From positions 1-33,101 of the forward strand of contig JAAPAA010000299.1 in the NCBI GenBank assembly GCA_012274165.1: a DNA stretch of 33,101 nucleotides, in the 5' to 3' direction. The notes below the pieces were generated by a model that saw only the letters and a program-made list of their open reading frames with translations, did not search any database and had not been told where the DNA came from. This DNA comes from Thiobacillaceae bacterium (GTDB lineage Bacteria > Pseudomonadota > Gammaproteobacteria > Burkholderiales > Thiobacillaceae). The first letter of the stretch is position 1; each line of letters opens with the position of its first letter. The translations under genes were made by a program, and so were the position numbers. Below, piece after piece: positions 6,025-14,573 of the stretch.

Positions 6025-8151
6025 GCCCCCGGTGTATGCAATGGCTGGGTTGAGCAGGCCGCGCATTACGGGTTCTCGCTGCACCGGTCCGAGCAGTCCG
6101 GGCGTCACGTTCTCTGCTGCTCGCTGCTGGATCGTCGCGCGCACGTTCTGCACAGCCGGGTTGACCATCGGGCCGACAACTGGGACGTTGCGCAGCATGT
6201 CCAAGCCTCGGCCCAGCAACAGCGCCCCTGAGTTGCTGTTGTTCACAGCAGAGCCTACGGGCTGCACCTGGGTGTAGCTGGCTACGCGCCCGACGCGCTT
6301 TAAGGTCTCGATCTCGTCAGGCTGGAAAAACAGGGCCAGCTTCTTGTCGCCGATCTGGCTCAGCGCCTTGTTGTACGCCGACTGGCTGAACTTGCCAACT
6401 TCGTCAGCAGCACCCCCCAGAGCCTTGTCCTTCAGGTGCGCCACGATGGCATCGCGTATCACCGGGACGCCTTGTGGGCCAACCTCCTGGGCCAACATCT
6501 GTGCTTGGTTCGGGGTGCCACCAATCACATACTTCTGAGCAATCTTCAGCGGGTCCGAAGTCTCGCTCTTGGACAGCACACTGCGAACCAGTGGCGATGA
6601 ATCCTCATAGGCGTAGGCAGCGCGTGTCGCACCTCTGGCGCGATTCACTGCATCAATGGCCGATCCTGGCGCCGCATCCATCGAGCGCAATCGCTGCGCC
6701 ATATCGCCAGTAAGCACTGAGTTCCCGAAGTCTATGCCGCCCGGGTTGGTGATCGGCTGCACCTCGGATCGACTGAGAACACGCGCGGCCGCGCTGGCAG
6801 CAGCACCCTCGTTGCCGCCCTTTGCAATTTCGCGCGACAGCATGGACTGCAGGTTGCGGTAGTCCTGCGGGGTGAATGGCTGCTTTCCTTGCTGGAACGC
6901 TCCCATGTATTGGGAAATTGTGGGGTTCATGAAGGGCATCAACCCCTCTTCACCTAACGTTTGGTTGATGTCGCTGATCACCTTGGGCGAGATCGGCTGA
7001 CGATACCCTGGCGAGGACTTGGCGGCATCCCATGCGGACTGCTCAGCAGCACGCAGGTTCGCCTGCTTCCCCAGGACAGTAGACGCGATCTGTTCACCAG
7101 CACGCAGCGCATCGCCACGACCAGCACCTTGCTCATTGAGCGACTGGATGAGGCGCGTGTTGTTCTGGTTCTGGATACGTGCCATGCCCTGCAGTTGGTC
7201 GTCTGCAGAGTTGGCGCCCATCTTGGCGAGGTTCATCTCGCGCGTGATCTGCACAGGGTCTTGCGTAACCATGCCGCGCGTTGGGACAAGTCCAGACGCC
7301 TGGAAATCAGCAAAACGACGCACAGCATCGGCATTGACCTCGCGGCCTGCTTGCAAGGCATCACGCAACTCAGTGCGAAGCGCCTGGCGCGCACGTTCCG
7401 GGATTTGCGAATAGTCTCCACCGGAGCGCTCGAAGATCACATTGATCTGTGCATCCAACTGCTGGGGCGTCATCTTCGGCGTCAGAGCGCGCTTCACGCC
7501 GGCTGCGGCACCTTGTACCAGGCCAGGGGCAAAGCCGCCAGCTACGCCGCCAATAAGGCCAGCAGCAGCTTGCTGCAACTCATCCCCGCCACCCTCACGC
7601 GACAGGCCAGACAGACCGCCGCCGCCTGCTGCAGACGTCAATTGAGCTGTAGGCGCTGTGGACAGTGCGCTCCCCACGGAGCCAGCCAAGCCGGGAAGCT
7701 TTGCCAGTTGCTGCGCGCCACCCAGGCCAGCGCCTGCGCCCGCGACAAGGCGGGTTGCGTCGCCAACCACGCGCTCCAGTTCATCGCGTGGCTTTGGCAG
7801 TCCAACGAAGTCAGAGAAGCTTGTTGCCACCTGGCCCAATGGAGCGGTGTTGATGCCAGCAGCACGCATGAGGCCAGCCACAGGCTCGGTGAAAACCTGC
7901 AGAGCATTGGCCGCGCCTTCCAGGCCATAGCGCCCCGTCAAACCAATTTGGCGCGGGATGCCAGAGATGCCTCGGTTGACCGCTTGGCCCGCCTCCTGCA
8001 CTGGCTGCGCAGGCGCAGCAGGCGCGCTTTGCTGCAGCCAGTCGGCAGGCACGGCCATTCCGTTTTTCTGCAGTTTCGTGACCAGGTCGGCCTTTGTCGT
8101 GCCATCCGGGACATTGCTGATGATGGTGCCATCCGGCAGACGTACATCCAT
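6004..8151 (-). CDS. Putative internal virion / DNA-ejection protein, 715 aa
   Basis: The N-terminus VRLPDGTIISNVPDGTTKADL is a short domain often found at the start of large internal or injection proteins of podoviruses. It is followed by a Pro/Ala linker and a Gly/Ala-rich hydrophobic region (residues ~85-225), then a long, mostly helical, Gln-rich part to ~residue 620. Position after the tail genes, size and composition fit a P22 gp16/gp20- or T7-type ejection protein that leaves the capsid with the DNA. No lytic transglycosylase motif was seen. The start overlaps the previous stop as TAATG. Confidence 0.65.
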   Translation of the reverse strand: MDVRLPDGTIISNVPDGTTKADLVTKLQKNGMAVPADWLQQSAPAAPAQPVQEAGQAVNRGISGIPRQIGLTGRYGLEGAANALQVFTEPVAGLMRAAGINTAPLGQVATSFSDFVGLPKPRDELERVVGDATRLVAGAGAGLGGAQQLAKLPGLAGSVGSALSTAPTAQLTSAAGGGGLSGLSREGGGDELQQAAAGLIGGVAGGFAPGLVQGAAAGVKRALTPKMTPQQLDAQINVIFERSGGDYSQIPERARQALRTELRDALQAGREVNADAVRRFADFQASGLVPTRGMVTQDPVQITREMNLAKMGANSADDQLQGMARIQNQNNTRLIQSLNEQGAGRGDALRAGEQIASTVLGKQANLRAAEQSAWDAAKSSPGYRQPISPKVISDINQTLGEEGLMPFMNPTISQYMGAFQQGKQPFTPQDYRNLQSMLSREIAKGGNEGAAASAAARVLSRSEVQPITNPGGIDFGNSVLTGDMAQRLRSMDAAPGSAIDAVNRARGATRAAYAYEDSSPLVRSVLSKSETSDPLKIAQKYVIGGTPNQAQMLAQEVGPQGVPVIRDAIVAHLKDKALGGAADEVGKFSQSAYNKALSQIGDKKLALFFQPDEIETLKRVGRVASYTQVQPVGSAVNNSNSGALLLGRGLDMLRNVPVVGPMVNPAVQNVRATIQQRAAENVTPGLLGPVQREPVMRGLLNPAIAYTGGLLAPPP

Positions 8152-9356
8152 TATTTGAGGCTCGAAAAGTCTACGACACCACCGCCTGCAGGCGCTTGCG
8201 CGGCCTCGGGCTGTGGGACGGTGAGGAACGGCGCCAGGGCTCCTGCATTGGGGTTGCTCAGGAGGGGCTGCACATTCTGGTTGTGCTGGCGGATGCGGTT
8301 CTCTGCGGTTTTGCGCGCCACTTTGGAGAGCGTCTGGATCTCTCCGATGGACATGCTGATGTCTCCAGAAGCCGCCTTCCGCAGAATCGCTCGCTCGCTC
8401 TCGGTGATCTGGCCTTGGCCCTTCATTTGGCTTGCTGCGTCCAACTCCAACTGCGCCATCGCTTGCATGGCTGCGCGGGTCTTCTCCAGGGTTTCCTTGG
8501 AGCTTTTCCCGTTCAATCCCAGTTGAGTACCAACCTGCATCAAAACCTGAGCTGGGGCCGTCAGAGGGCCGGCCATCACCTTCCCGCTGTTGATCGCTGC
8601 ATCCAGGTTGTTCAAGGTGCCAATCGTAGATTGCGCCCCTTTCGCGCCGGCCAGCGATGCATCCAGCTGGCTCCCTGCGCCCTTGGCGATCTCATTCAGG
8701 AACGACTTTTCAGTGTTGACGCTGATGTTGTTGCTTGTGCGCGCGGCGCCGGCCGAGGCCTTGCTGATCTCGTAGTTCTGGTACGCCTTGTTGGTCAAGA
8801 TGTTGCCTTGGGCATCCATCTGGAACGGCTTGTTGGGATTGGGGATAGCTCGGTTCGCGTTGTTTGGGTCAAACGGGTTGACACCCACGCCTTCCACAAA
8901 CTCCAGCTTGTCACGGGGCATAAGATCCCCATAATTTCGGCTCTGGGCGAATTTCGCAAGAGACTCAGGCGTGAACTTCGTCGGGTCGATCTTGTCCACA
9001 GGAATCTCTTTTTGCAGAGACTGCAAGAGCTGCATGCCACGCAGCGGATTGACGCCCATGACGGCGTTGGCATAGCCCTGCATGTCAAAGCTGCTCAGCG
9101 ATCCGCCGCCACCAGAGCGCAGGAACTGAGGCGCAAGCGCGCTCTCCTGGTCCTGCAGGTCCCAGGCCTTGGTCTGCTGGTCGCGCTGACGCTTTTGGAA
9201 CGACTGATCATCCGCAGCGCGCCGCGCCTCGTTTGAGTACTGCACAGCGCTCAGCAAGCCCGGTCCGAAGCGCTGCCCAGAGCCAGCTGCAGCCAGCAGA
9301 CCCAAACCCAACTGAGACTCGGGGCTGCTCAGGAAATCGAGAAGTCCAGCCATCAC
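8151..9356 (-). CDS. Putative virion/ejection protein, 401 aa
   Basis: Begins MMAGLLDFLSSPESQLGLGL, a small-hydrophobic N-terminal segment typical of proteins released into the host envelope by podoviruses. A Gln/Arg-rich helix follows (FQKRQRDQQTKAWDLQDQ), then a mixed region. The C-terminal helical domain at residues ~200-365 includes the segment GQGQITESERAILRKA, seen in other phage structural proteins. The second Met or the first could be the start. It overlaps both neighbours by 1-4 bases, so it is co-translated with the 715- and 269-residue proteins. The role is inferred from position and composition. Confidence 0.6.
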   Translation of the reverse strand: MMAGLLDFLSSPESQLGLGLLAAAGSGQRFGPGLLSAVQYSNEARRAADDQSFQKRQRDQQTKAWDLQDQESALAPQFLRSGGGGSLSSFDMQGYANAVMGVNPLRGMQLLQSLQKEIPVDKIDPTKFTPESLAKFAQSRNYGDLMPRDKLEFVEGVGVNPFDPNNANRAIPNPNKPFQMDAQGNILTNKAYQNYEISKASAGAARTSNNISVNTEKSFLNEIAKGAGSQLDASLAGAKGAQSTIGTLNNLDAAINSGKVMAGPLTAPAQVLMQVGTQLGLNGKSSKETLEKTRAAMQAMAQLELDAASQMKGQGQITESERAILRKAASGDISMSIGEIQTLSKVARKTAENRIRQHNQNVQPLLSNPNAGALAPFLTVPQPEAAQAPAGGGVVDFSSLK

Positions 9357-10162
9357 GCACCTCCGCCACCGAAGTCACCGTATTGATCACGCCTGAATTT
9401 GTCCTGCGCGTACTGTCGGCGCAGGTACTCCAGCTCGTCATCGCTCAGATTGCCTGTATTGCTCTCTGGCGCCTTGGGCTCAGGGATCGCACCGCTGGTC
9501 CATGGATTCAGCGCCTTGAAATCGATCTGCCCATAGGCCTCTCCAGGGTTCGTCCTCATCGTCGGGATCATGTCAGTCGGGCGCAGGCCGCTGGACTGCA
9601 TCCCCTGGCCTGTGCCCTGAGTCATGTCCTGGCCTCCGCCGCTCATCAGGCCTCCAGCACTACCCAGCGCACCAGAGATGCCCCCCAGAAGGCCACCGTT
9701 TGTCAGCGGCGAATAGCCTTGACCCGCCTGACCCAACAGACCAGCCAACGCGCCACCCTGACCACCGCCTGCAGCCTGCCCCATACCACCCATGCCAGGC
9801 GCCATGCCCGCGCCCATGCCGCGCTCTGGCTGCAGGAAACCGCCCAGCTCAGAACCAGCAGGCGCGCGCTGGTAGTTGCTGTTCATGAGCCTGTTGGACA
9901 GGGCCATCATGCCGGGCGCAATGCTCTGCCGGTAGTTGTCGAGGTCGCCGTAGAGGTTCTGGTAGCCGGTCTGCTGCAGCTGGTTCAGTGGGTTCTGCTT
10001 GTAGTACTCGCGCAGCTTCGTCGCGTCGCCAAGCACGTCCTTCAGGCCTTGCTGGGCTGGGCCCCACGGTTCGCGCGTCTGGCTTTGAGACTGACCGCCG
10101 CCGCTGTCACTGAACAGGCCGCCAACCAAGGCGCCGCCAATTTGTCCGATTGCACTTGGCAT
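9353..10162 (-). CDS. Putative virion-associated Gly/Met-rich protein, 269 aa
   Basis: The N-terminus IGQIGGALVGGLFSD is a glycine-zipper-like hydrophobic stretch. The sequence then has REPWGPAQQGLKDVLGDATKLREYY, a helical element common in small internal virion proteins of podoviruses. A long Gly/Met/Gln-rich low-complexity middle (residues ~110-190) follows. The C-terminus has SDDELEYLRRQYAQDKFRRDQYG. Together with the two following late genes it forms a likely three-protein ejection set. No specific function is recognised. Confidence 0.6.
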   Translation of the reverse strand: MPSAIGQIGGALVGGLFSDSGGGQSQSQTREPWGPAQQGLKDVLGDATKLREYYKQNPLNQLQQTGYQNLYGDLDNYRQSIAPGMMALSNRLMNSNYQRAPAGSELGGFLQPERGMGAGMAPGMGGMGQAAGGGQGGALAGLLGQAGQGYSPLTNGGLLGGISGALGSAGGLMSGGGQDMTQGTGQGMQSSGLRPTDMIPTMRTNPGEAYGQIDFKALNPWTSGAIPEPKAPESNTGNLSDDELEYLRRQYAQDKFRRDQYGDFGGGGA

Positions 10163-10163
10163 G

Positions 10164-10520
10164 TCAGAGGTCCTTTTCTACTGAAACTGATTTGATCCGG
10201 TAGCCGGGACGGCGGCGGGTCATCCCACGACGCACTTCGGCCACCACTTTCTTGCACCCAATGGACCGGCCCCAGGCCTCCATCTCGTCCACCAACTCGT
10301 TGTTGAATACGCCCGCGCTAGCCACCAGGTGCAGGACACGGCATGTCTTGCCGCCGATGACTTCGCTGATGGCCCAATAGCCCTGGTGCTCCCATAGCTG
10401 GGCAAGGTCCGCGCGGCAACGTTCCAACCACATCTCCGCGGTGTCCGTATGTGTGCGGCGGAATGCAGGTTCCAGGGCGACCGCAGCTTCGTCAGGCACG
10501 GTGCTCGGAATGAAGTGCAT
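10164..10520 (-). CDS. GNAT-fold-like phage protein, 118 aa
   Basis: The pattern of a helix (AEMWLERCRADLAQLW), strands (YWAISEVIGGKTCRVLHLVAS), and a helix LVDEMEAWGRSIGCKKV before V..VRRGMTRRRPGYRI matches the small GNAT-like proteins found among podovirus late genes. There LxxWxxxxGCxxVxxxxRxxxxxxxxxxG is recurrent. Whether the protein acetylates anything is unknown. It sits between two putative ejection-protein genes, so a virion or morphogenesis role is possible. Family resemblance is from memory of pattern, not a search. Confidence 0.6.
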   Translation of the reverse strand: MHFIPSTVPDEAAVALEPAFRRTHTDTAEMWLERCRADLAQLWEHQGYWAISEVIGGKTCRVLHLVASAGVFNNELVDEMEAWGRSIGCKKVVAEVRRGMTRRRPGYRIKSVSVEKDL

Positions 10521-11536
10521 TACGGTGTGCTCCAGAAACCGGTGCTAGGGCCCTTCAACCCCAGGCCGGACCCGCCACTACTGACGCCTCCGCCACCACT
10601 GCCAGAGCCCCACAGATTGCCGATCTGGCCGCCGAGTTGCGCGCCACCCAGAGCACCCAGCAAGGGATTCCCGTTCACATTGGAGGTGCCTGTAGACGTG
10701 CCAAAACCAGACCCTATCCCGTTGAACAGGTTGCTGAACTGGTTCAGGTAGTTGAGCGGGTTGTTCTGGATGTTGGTGCCAGCATTGATGCCCGTCTGGT
10801 TGTTGTTGAGCTGGTTCCAGGTGTTGTTTGCGAGGTTTGCACCCTGCAGTGCCCACTGGTTGTTGTCGTTGTTGATGCCTCGGTCGAGGTTGGCATAGCC
10901 CAACCCCAGGTTGCCCTGCCCAAGGTTGTAGCTGTTGGCCGCGTTGTAGTAGCCCAGGTCGTTATTGCGCCGGCCCAGGTCGTACTGCAGGCCGGTGTTG
11001 TAGCCGTTGCCGTACAGGTTGGTCAGGGCCGACCCGAGTTGGGCCTGCATGTCGTTCTGAGCGTTGGCTTCAATGACGCCCTGGCGCGAGCCGCCATACC
11101 CACCCGCTGCAATAGCCGAGGAGCCGATCCCCGGCAGCACGCGGTTGTTGAAGTTGTCCGTCATGTTCTTGGACAACGCATCTCCCATCTGGGAGAGATA
11201 GGGGTTCGTGCCTTGCGAGTAATAGGGCTGGTTGTTGCCCATCGAGCCGCTGAATGCCGTATTGCCACCCGCAACGCCTGCACCCCCCGCGGCTTGGCTA
11301 CCAGTGCCAGGCGCCATGTTGTTGCCAGTGCCGACACTGAACGACCCGCCACCGGCTGGTGCCCCGCCACCGCCGCCCGCGCCCCACGACGCAGGTCCGA
11401 CAACTTGGCCGCTGTCATAGAGCCTCTTCGTCGCCGAGTTGAAGAACGAGTCAAGCCCACTGAAATCAGGAGTCGGTGCAACCGGGGCATTCGGGTTGTA
11501 GCCCAGGATCCCCAACATGTCTTGAGTAGTCGCCAT
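10520..11536 (-). CDS. Asn/Gly-rich putative virion protein, 338 aa
   Basis: The middle and C-terminal parts are dominated by Asn, Gln and Gly with aromatic repeats (GNGYNTGLQYDLGRRNNDLGY, YNLGQGNLGLGYANLDRG, NNNQTGINAGTNIQNNP). The end is glycine-rich with GNPLLGALGGAQLGGQIGNL. Such low-complexity proteins occur between the tail hub and the ejection proteins of podoviruses. They may be internal or tail-tip components. No catalytic motif. The start at 11536 has a well-placed GGAG. Function is not established. Confidence 0.6.
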   Translation of the reverse strand: MATTQDMLGILGYNPNAPVAPTPDFSGLDSFFNSATKRLYDSGQVVGPASWGAGGGGGAPAGGGSFSVGTGNNMAPGTGSQAAGGAGVAGGNTAFSGSMGNNQPYYSQGTNPYLSQMGDALSKNMTDNFNNRVLPGIGSSAIAAGGYGGSRQGVIEANAQNDMQAQLGSALTNLYGNGYNTGLQYDLGRRNNDLGYYNAANSYNLGQGNLGLGYANLDRGINNDNNQWALQGANLANNTWNQLNNNQTGINAGTNIQNNPLNYLNQFSNLFNGIGSGFGTSTGTSNVNGNPLLGALGGAQLGGQIGNLWGSGSGGGGVSSGGSGLGLKGPSTGFWSTP

Positions 11537-11545
11537 CTGTTTCTC

Positions 11546-11791
11546 CTAGCCTAGAAATTTCCACGATCCGCCGCGATAGCAGTACACCCCCGGGCCAGAG
11601 CCAGGGTTCCAATCCACGCCGTCAGCCAACACCGTCATGCCAACGAACGTCTTGTTCGGTTCAACATGAATCTCTTGGAGCTGCAAAAAAGGAAACGGCC
11701 CGAGTTGGGCCGCTTGGATGTTCAGTAGCTCCTGCTGGAGCCAACCCGGGATGTCAGCCGGGCTCGGGGGAACGTTTCTTGGAGCGTACAT
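11546..11791 (-). CDS. Small late hypothetical protein, 81 aa
   Basis: A compact protein beginning MYAPRNVPPSPADIPGWLQQELLNIQAA and ending in a beta-rich part (VGMTVLADGVDWNPGSGPGVYCYRGGSWKFLG). The C-terminal pattern of ADGxxWNPGSGxGVYxYxxGxWxxL is a recurring small domain in podovirus tail-region proteins. The start overlaps the stop of the preceding gene by one base. A tail or decoration role is plausible but unproven. Confidence 0.6.
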   Translation of the reverse strand: MYAPRNVPPSPADIPGWLQQELLNIQAAQLGPFPFLQLQEIHVEPNKTFVGMTVLADGVDWNPGSGPGVYCYRGGSWKFLG

Positions 11792-13329
11792 CAGTACCTC
11801 CCTGTGACGACGTAGTCAATGTCAAGCGACTGGAACCGCCAGGGCTGGTTGTCCAGGGACTGGATGCGCAGTCCGATGAAACGGCCATTGGCGAACGTGT
11901 CAATCTGGCCGTATGCACTTGCTCCGATGGTGTGAATCACTGGAGCTGACCATGCGATGGGCGATTCCATCGACATCTGACCACCTACCTGAATCTGCAC
12001 CTTCGTCCCCTGCGCACCCTGAGCACGGAACCGGATGCCACGAACAGTCTTTACAGTGTCAGGGCTGCCCAAGACAATGCCGGTCCGTTCCACAAGGCTC
12101 GTATAGCTCGATCCGTTGATCGTCCCCGTGATTTCCACGGCGTTGATGATCGGAGCCGATGCGCCAATCAACAGTCGCTCCTGGGCCGGAGACAGTGGAT
12201 CCTCATTCCACGCCTGAGCAGCATCCTGCCAAGCGTAGTTCTGCGACGCCCAGGTGTTCGTCGTGCCCGAGTCCAGCTGACCGATGGCGCCGCACGTCAC
12301 ATTGCGCAGGCTGCGGATGCTCCATGTGTTCTCTTCCCAGTTCCAGCAGGCCGCCAAGGTGCAAGCGGTTTTGCCGAGCTCAGGGAAGCACACCCATACC
12401 TCCTTCGTCGGAGGGTTCGCAACCACGAAAGCGCGCGTGCGATTCACCGAGTCAATCTGTGCGAACAGCCACTTGCGCAGCCGACCACTGATGATCGACT
12501 GCGGACCTTGTCCAGAATGGATGATCACGTCACCATGGGTCAGCACCACATGTCCAACTGGTGTCTGTGCAATGCAACCACGGGCCAGTGCACCAACAGC
12601 ACCCGGCAGGCGCTGCAACTGGAAGATGTCGGCGCCTCCCGTGGCCCGCATCGAATACATGCTGTTTTCCTTGTAGACAATGTTCATGTCTCCAAGAGGG
12701 AGCTGATCAACGAGCAAAGACGGCTCTTCTGCGATCTCCAATTCGCCTGCAAGTTTTGCCTTATTGGTCACATCCCATGTGGCTGGGACGGCGCCTGGCG
12801 CAGCAGCATCCGACCACTTGACCATGTGCCTGAACCGGCTGGCTCCCTTCGTGATATCCAATGCGACCAGGAAGTTCTTGAAAGGCCGCACCGAAGCAGC
12901 GCGCCACGTGCTGTCCCAACCCGGGAGAGCCAGCATCACGCCAGTACCAGCCCAATACCACGGCACGTCCTTGCTGTTGTTTGCTACAAGGACGCCATTG
13001 AGCACACCACCAGTCCAGCGATCATCAATCGCCCCGCTGGGAGCCGGAGATGGGGTGATCGTTGTGCGTGTCGTGCCGTCATCGGCATAGACAGCACCCA
13101 AGCCAGCGTGGATCCAGTAGCGTTTGCCGCCTTGGTAGTACGGCTGCAGCCAATACGGGATCGTCGTCGGCGTTGTGAAGACCTGCAGCTCGCCCTTCAT
13201 GCGCTCGACGCCGCCATCACGAAATCGCGTGTTGATGCCGTCAGACCATGCGTTAGTTGGCAACTCCTGGGACTGCACATCCTTGTTGATGCCCAGCTTC
13301 CCGAGATCCGTGAAAGTTTGGATGCTCAT
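11791..13329 (-). CDS. Tail hub protein, P22 gp10-like (DNA stabilisation)
   Basis: 512 residues, beta-rich. The N-terminus FTDLGKLGINKDVQSQELPTNAWSDGINTRFRDGGVER is the standard opening of podovirus tail hub/tubular proteins. The next ~320 residues show repeated short strand motifs ending in W or Y, compatible with a beta-propeller. The C-terminal part (EITGTINGS...RTGIVLGSPDTVKTVRGIRF) looks like an immunoglobulin-like or jelly-roll domain. In P22, gp10 sits under the gp4 adaptor and seals the packaged genome. Length is similar to P22 gp10 (472 residues). Exact orthology cannot be shown without alignment. Confidence 0.7.
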   Translation of the reverse strand: MSIQTFTDLGKLGINKDVQSQELPTNAWSDGINTRFRDGGVERMKGELQVFTTPTTIPYWLQPYYQGGKRYWIHAGLGAVYADDGTTRTTITPSPAPSGAIDDRWTGGVLNGVLVANNSKDVPWYWAGTGVMLALPGWDSTWRAASVRPFKNFLVALDITKGASRFRHMVKWSDAAAPGAVPATWDVTNKAKLAGELEIAEEPSLLVDQLPLGDMNIVYKENSMYSMRATGGADIFQLQRLPGAVGALARGCIAQTPVGHVVLTHGDVIIHSGQGPQSIISGRLRKWLFAQIDSVNRTRAFVVANPPTKEVWVCFPELGKTACTLAACWNWEENTWSIRSLRNVTCGAIGQLDSGTTNTWASQNYAWQDAAQAWNEDPLSPAQERLLIGASAPIINAVEITGTINGSSYTSLVERTGIVLGSPDTVKTVRGIRFRAQGAQGTKVQIQVGGQMSMESPIAWSAPVIHTIGASAYGQIDTFANGRFIGLRIQSLDNQPWRFQSLDIDYVVTGRY

Positions 13330-13850
13330 AGCGTCTTGGCGTATGCGAACAGCCCCGGCAGATCAGCGGAAATGCCGAGCGCATCGGCCAGTTGCAGCAC
13401 TGTCTGGCTGTCGTTCTCAATGGATTCAGCGCGCCAATCCACAAGTGCGCGGTATCTGGCGTCGTGATCAGGGATAGCATCGATAGCGGCCAGGATCGCG
13501 TCTTCCTTGATTCCTTTGAGGTCAAACAACGCAAGCAGGGCTTGGCGTTTTGTGACACGCACACGCGCTGCGTCCCTGGCTTCTTGCTCTGACCGAGCCT
13601 TGGCAGCGGCCACGGCCTGCAACTCCTCAGCGGACAACGGCACAACGGACCACTGCTGCCGCCACACGTCATCGATCTCGACAGGCTCGATCTCGACAGG
13701 CTTGTGCGTGTCAGCGTTGTGTGCAGGCATGTCCGATGGCTCTACGAGCGCATAGCACTCCAGGTTGTGAGCCATCATCGTCAATGGATGCCTTTCCTGT
13801 ATCTGAGAAATATTCAGCGGATATTCACCAGTTTCTTTATTCAAGTACAT
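13326..13850 (-). CDS. Tail-fibre assembly/attachment-like protein, 174 aa
   Basis: The N-terminus YLNKETGEYPLNISQIQERHP and the segment VWRQQWSVVPLSAEELQAVAAAKA are typical of small proteins encoded beside tail fibres. These have a short recognition domain, then W-x-V-x-x-L-(S/T)-x-E-E and a long helix. The C-terminal helical half includes a SIENDSQTVLQLADALGISADLPGLFAYA segment, also common in this group. It may chaperone or attach the fibre encoded two genes upstream. Overlaps the hub gene start by four bases. Confidence 0.55.
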   Translation of the reverse strand: MYLNKETGEYPLNISQIQERHPLTMMAHNLECYALVEPSDMPAHNADTHKPVEIEPVEIDDVWRQQWSVVPLSAEELQAVAAAKARSEQEARDAARVRVTKRQALLALFDLKGIKEDAILAAIDAIPDHDARYRALVDWRAESIENDSQTVLQLADALGISADLPGLFAYAKTL

Positions 13851-13859
13851 ATTCGCACC

Positions 13860-14573
13860 TTAAATCACATCACCGAGCCGAGTACCTGTGACCAGCCAAG
13901 TTACATATGAATTTCCGTCAACGTAATAGCCTGCAGGCCCACCAGATGACGGCGTAGAGTAGCTGGGATTTGATGGGCCAGAAGGCTCAGCAGTGCCACT
14001 AGCTGTGCCAGTATCTCCAGAAACTCCAGCCGCGCCGACTGCGCCTCCATTGCCGCCACGACCACCAGTCGCAGAGTTGACGCCTGATATAGATCCAGTA
14101 GTTCCCTGGCTGCCAGAGCCTCCTGACGCTCGATATTCGTAAGCTGTCCCGTTATATACATACCCACCCCCAGCCCCACCTGATCCGCCCGAGCCGTTAC
14201 TACACGCAGAGTATGCGCAAATTTGCACATCACCGCCGTCACCACCGCCGCCGCCACCACCGAATATGGTGCCGTTATTCGTGACCGTGATCTTGCGGCG
14301 CGTGTATATGCCCGTACCTCCACGGGAGTTTCGACTACCGCCGTATCCACCAATTCTTCCATTATTTATGATAATGACAGATTCGTCCGGGAAATCATTA
14401 GGAATCACTAGAGCGCCGACATCTCCACCGGAGAGGACGTTAATTGTTATTTTCCCGTAGCCTAGCCATCCCTGAGCCCTAGCAAGTGCTAGAAGATCGG
14501 GATTAATGCTTAACCCTGAAAAGTTAAGTATTACACCTTGCCCACCAGAAGCCATTATCCAGCGCGCTGTCAT
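13860..14573 (-). CDS. Glycine-rich receptor-binding adhesin-like tail protein
   Basis: 237 residues. The first ~95 residues are beta-rich (ILNFSGLSINPDLLALARAQG, then INVLSGGDVGALVIP). The remainder contains many Gly-rich strings (GGGGGGGDGG, GSGGSGGAGGGY, GGRGGNGGAVGAAG) separated by short variable segments (YVYNGTAYEYRAS). This matches T4-like gp38/S16-type adhesins and other tail-tip proteins in which Gly-rich motifs form polyglycine-II helices and the variable loops contact the receptor. Located directly after the tail fibre and overlapping it by four bases. Receptor binding is inferred. Confidence 0.65.
   Translation of the reverse strand: MTARWIMASGGQGVILNFSGLSINPDLLALARAQGWLGYGKITINVLSGGDVGALVIPNDFPDESVIIINNGRIGGYGGSRNSRGGTGIYTRRKITVTNNGTIFGGGGGGGDGGDVQICAYSACSNGSGGSGGAGGGYVYNGTAYEYRASGGSGSQGTTGSISGVNSATGGRGGNGGAVGAAGVSGDTGTASGTAEPSGPSNPSYSTPSSGGPAGYYVDGNSYVTWLVTGTRLGDVI

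Noticed and set aside
6961-8526. Long plus-strand frame of 521 codons in the late region
   Set aside because: Runs opposite to two well-supported minus-strand genes, has no ribosome site, and is rich in Arg, Ala, Cys and His as expected for an antisense shadow of a GC-rich gene.
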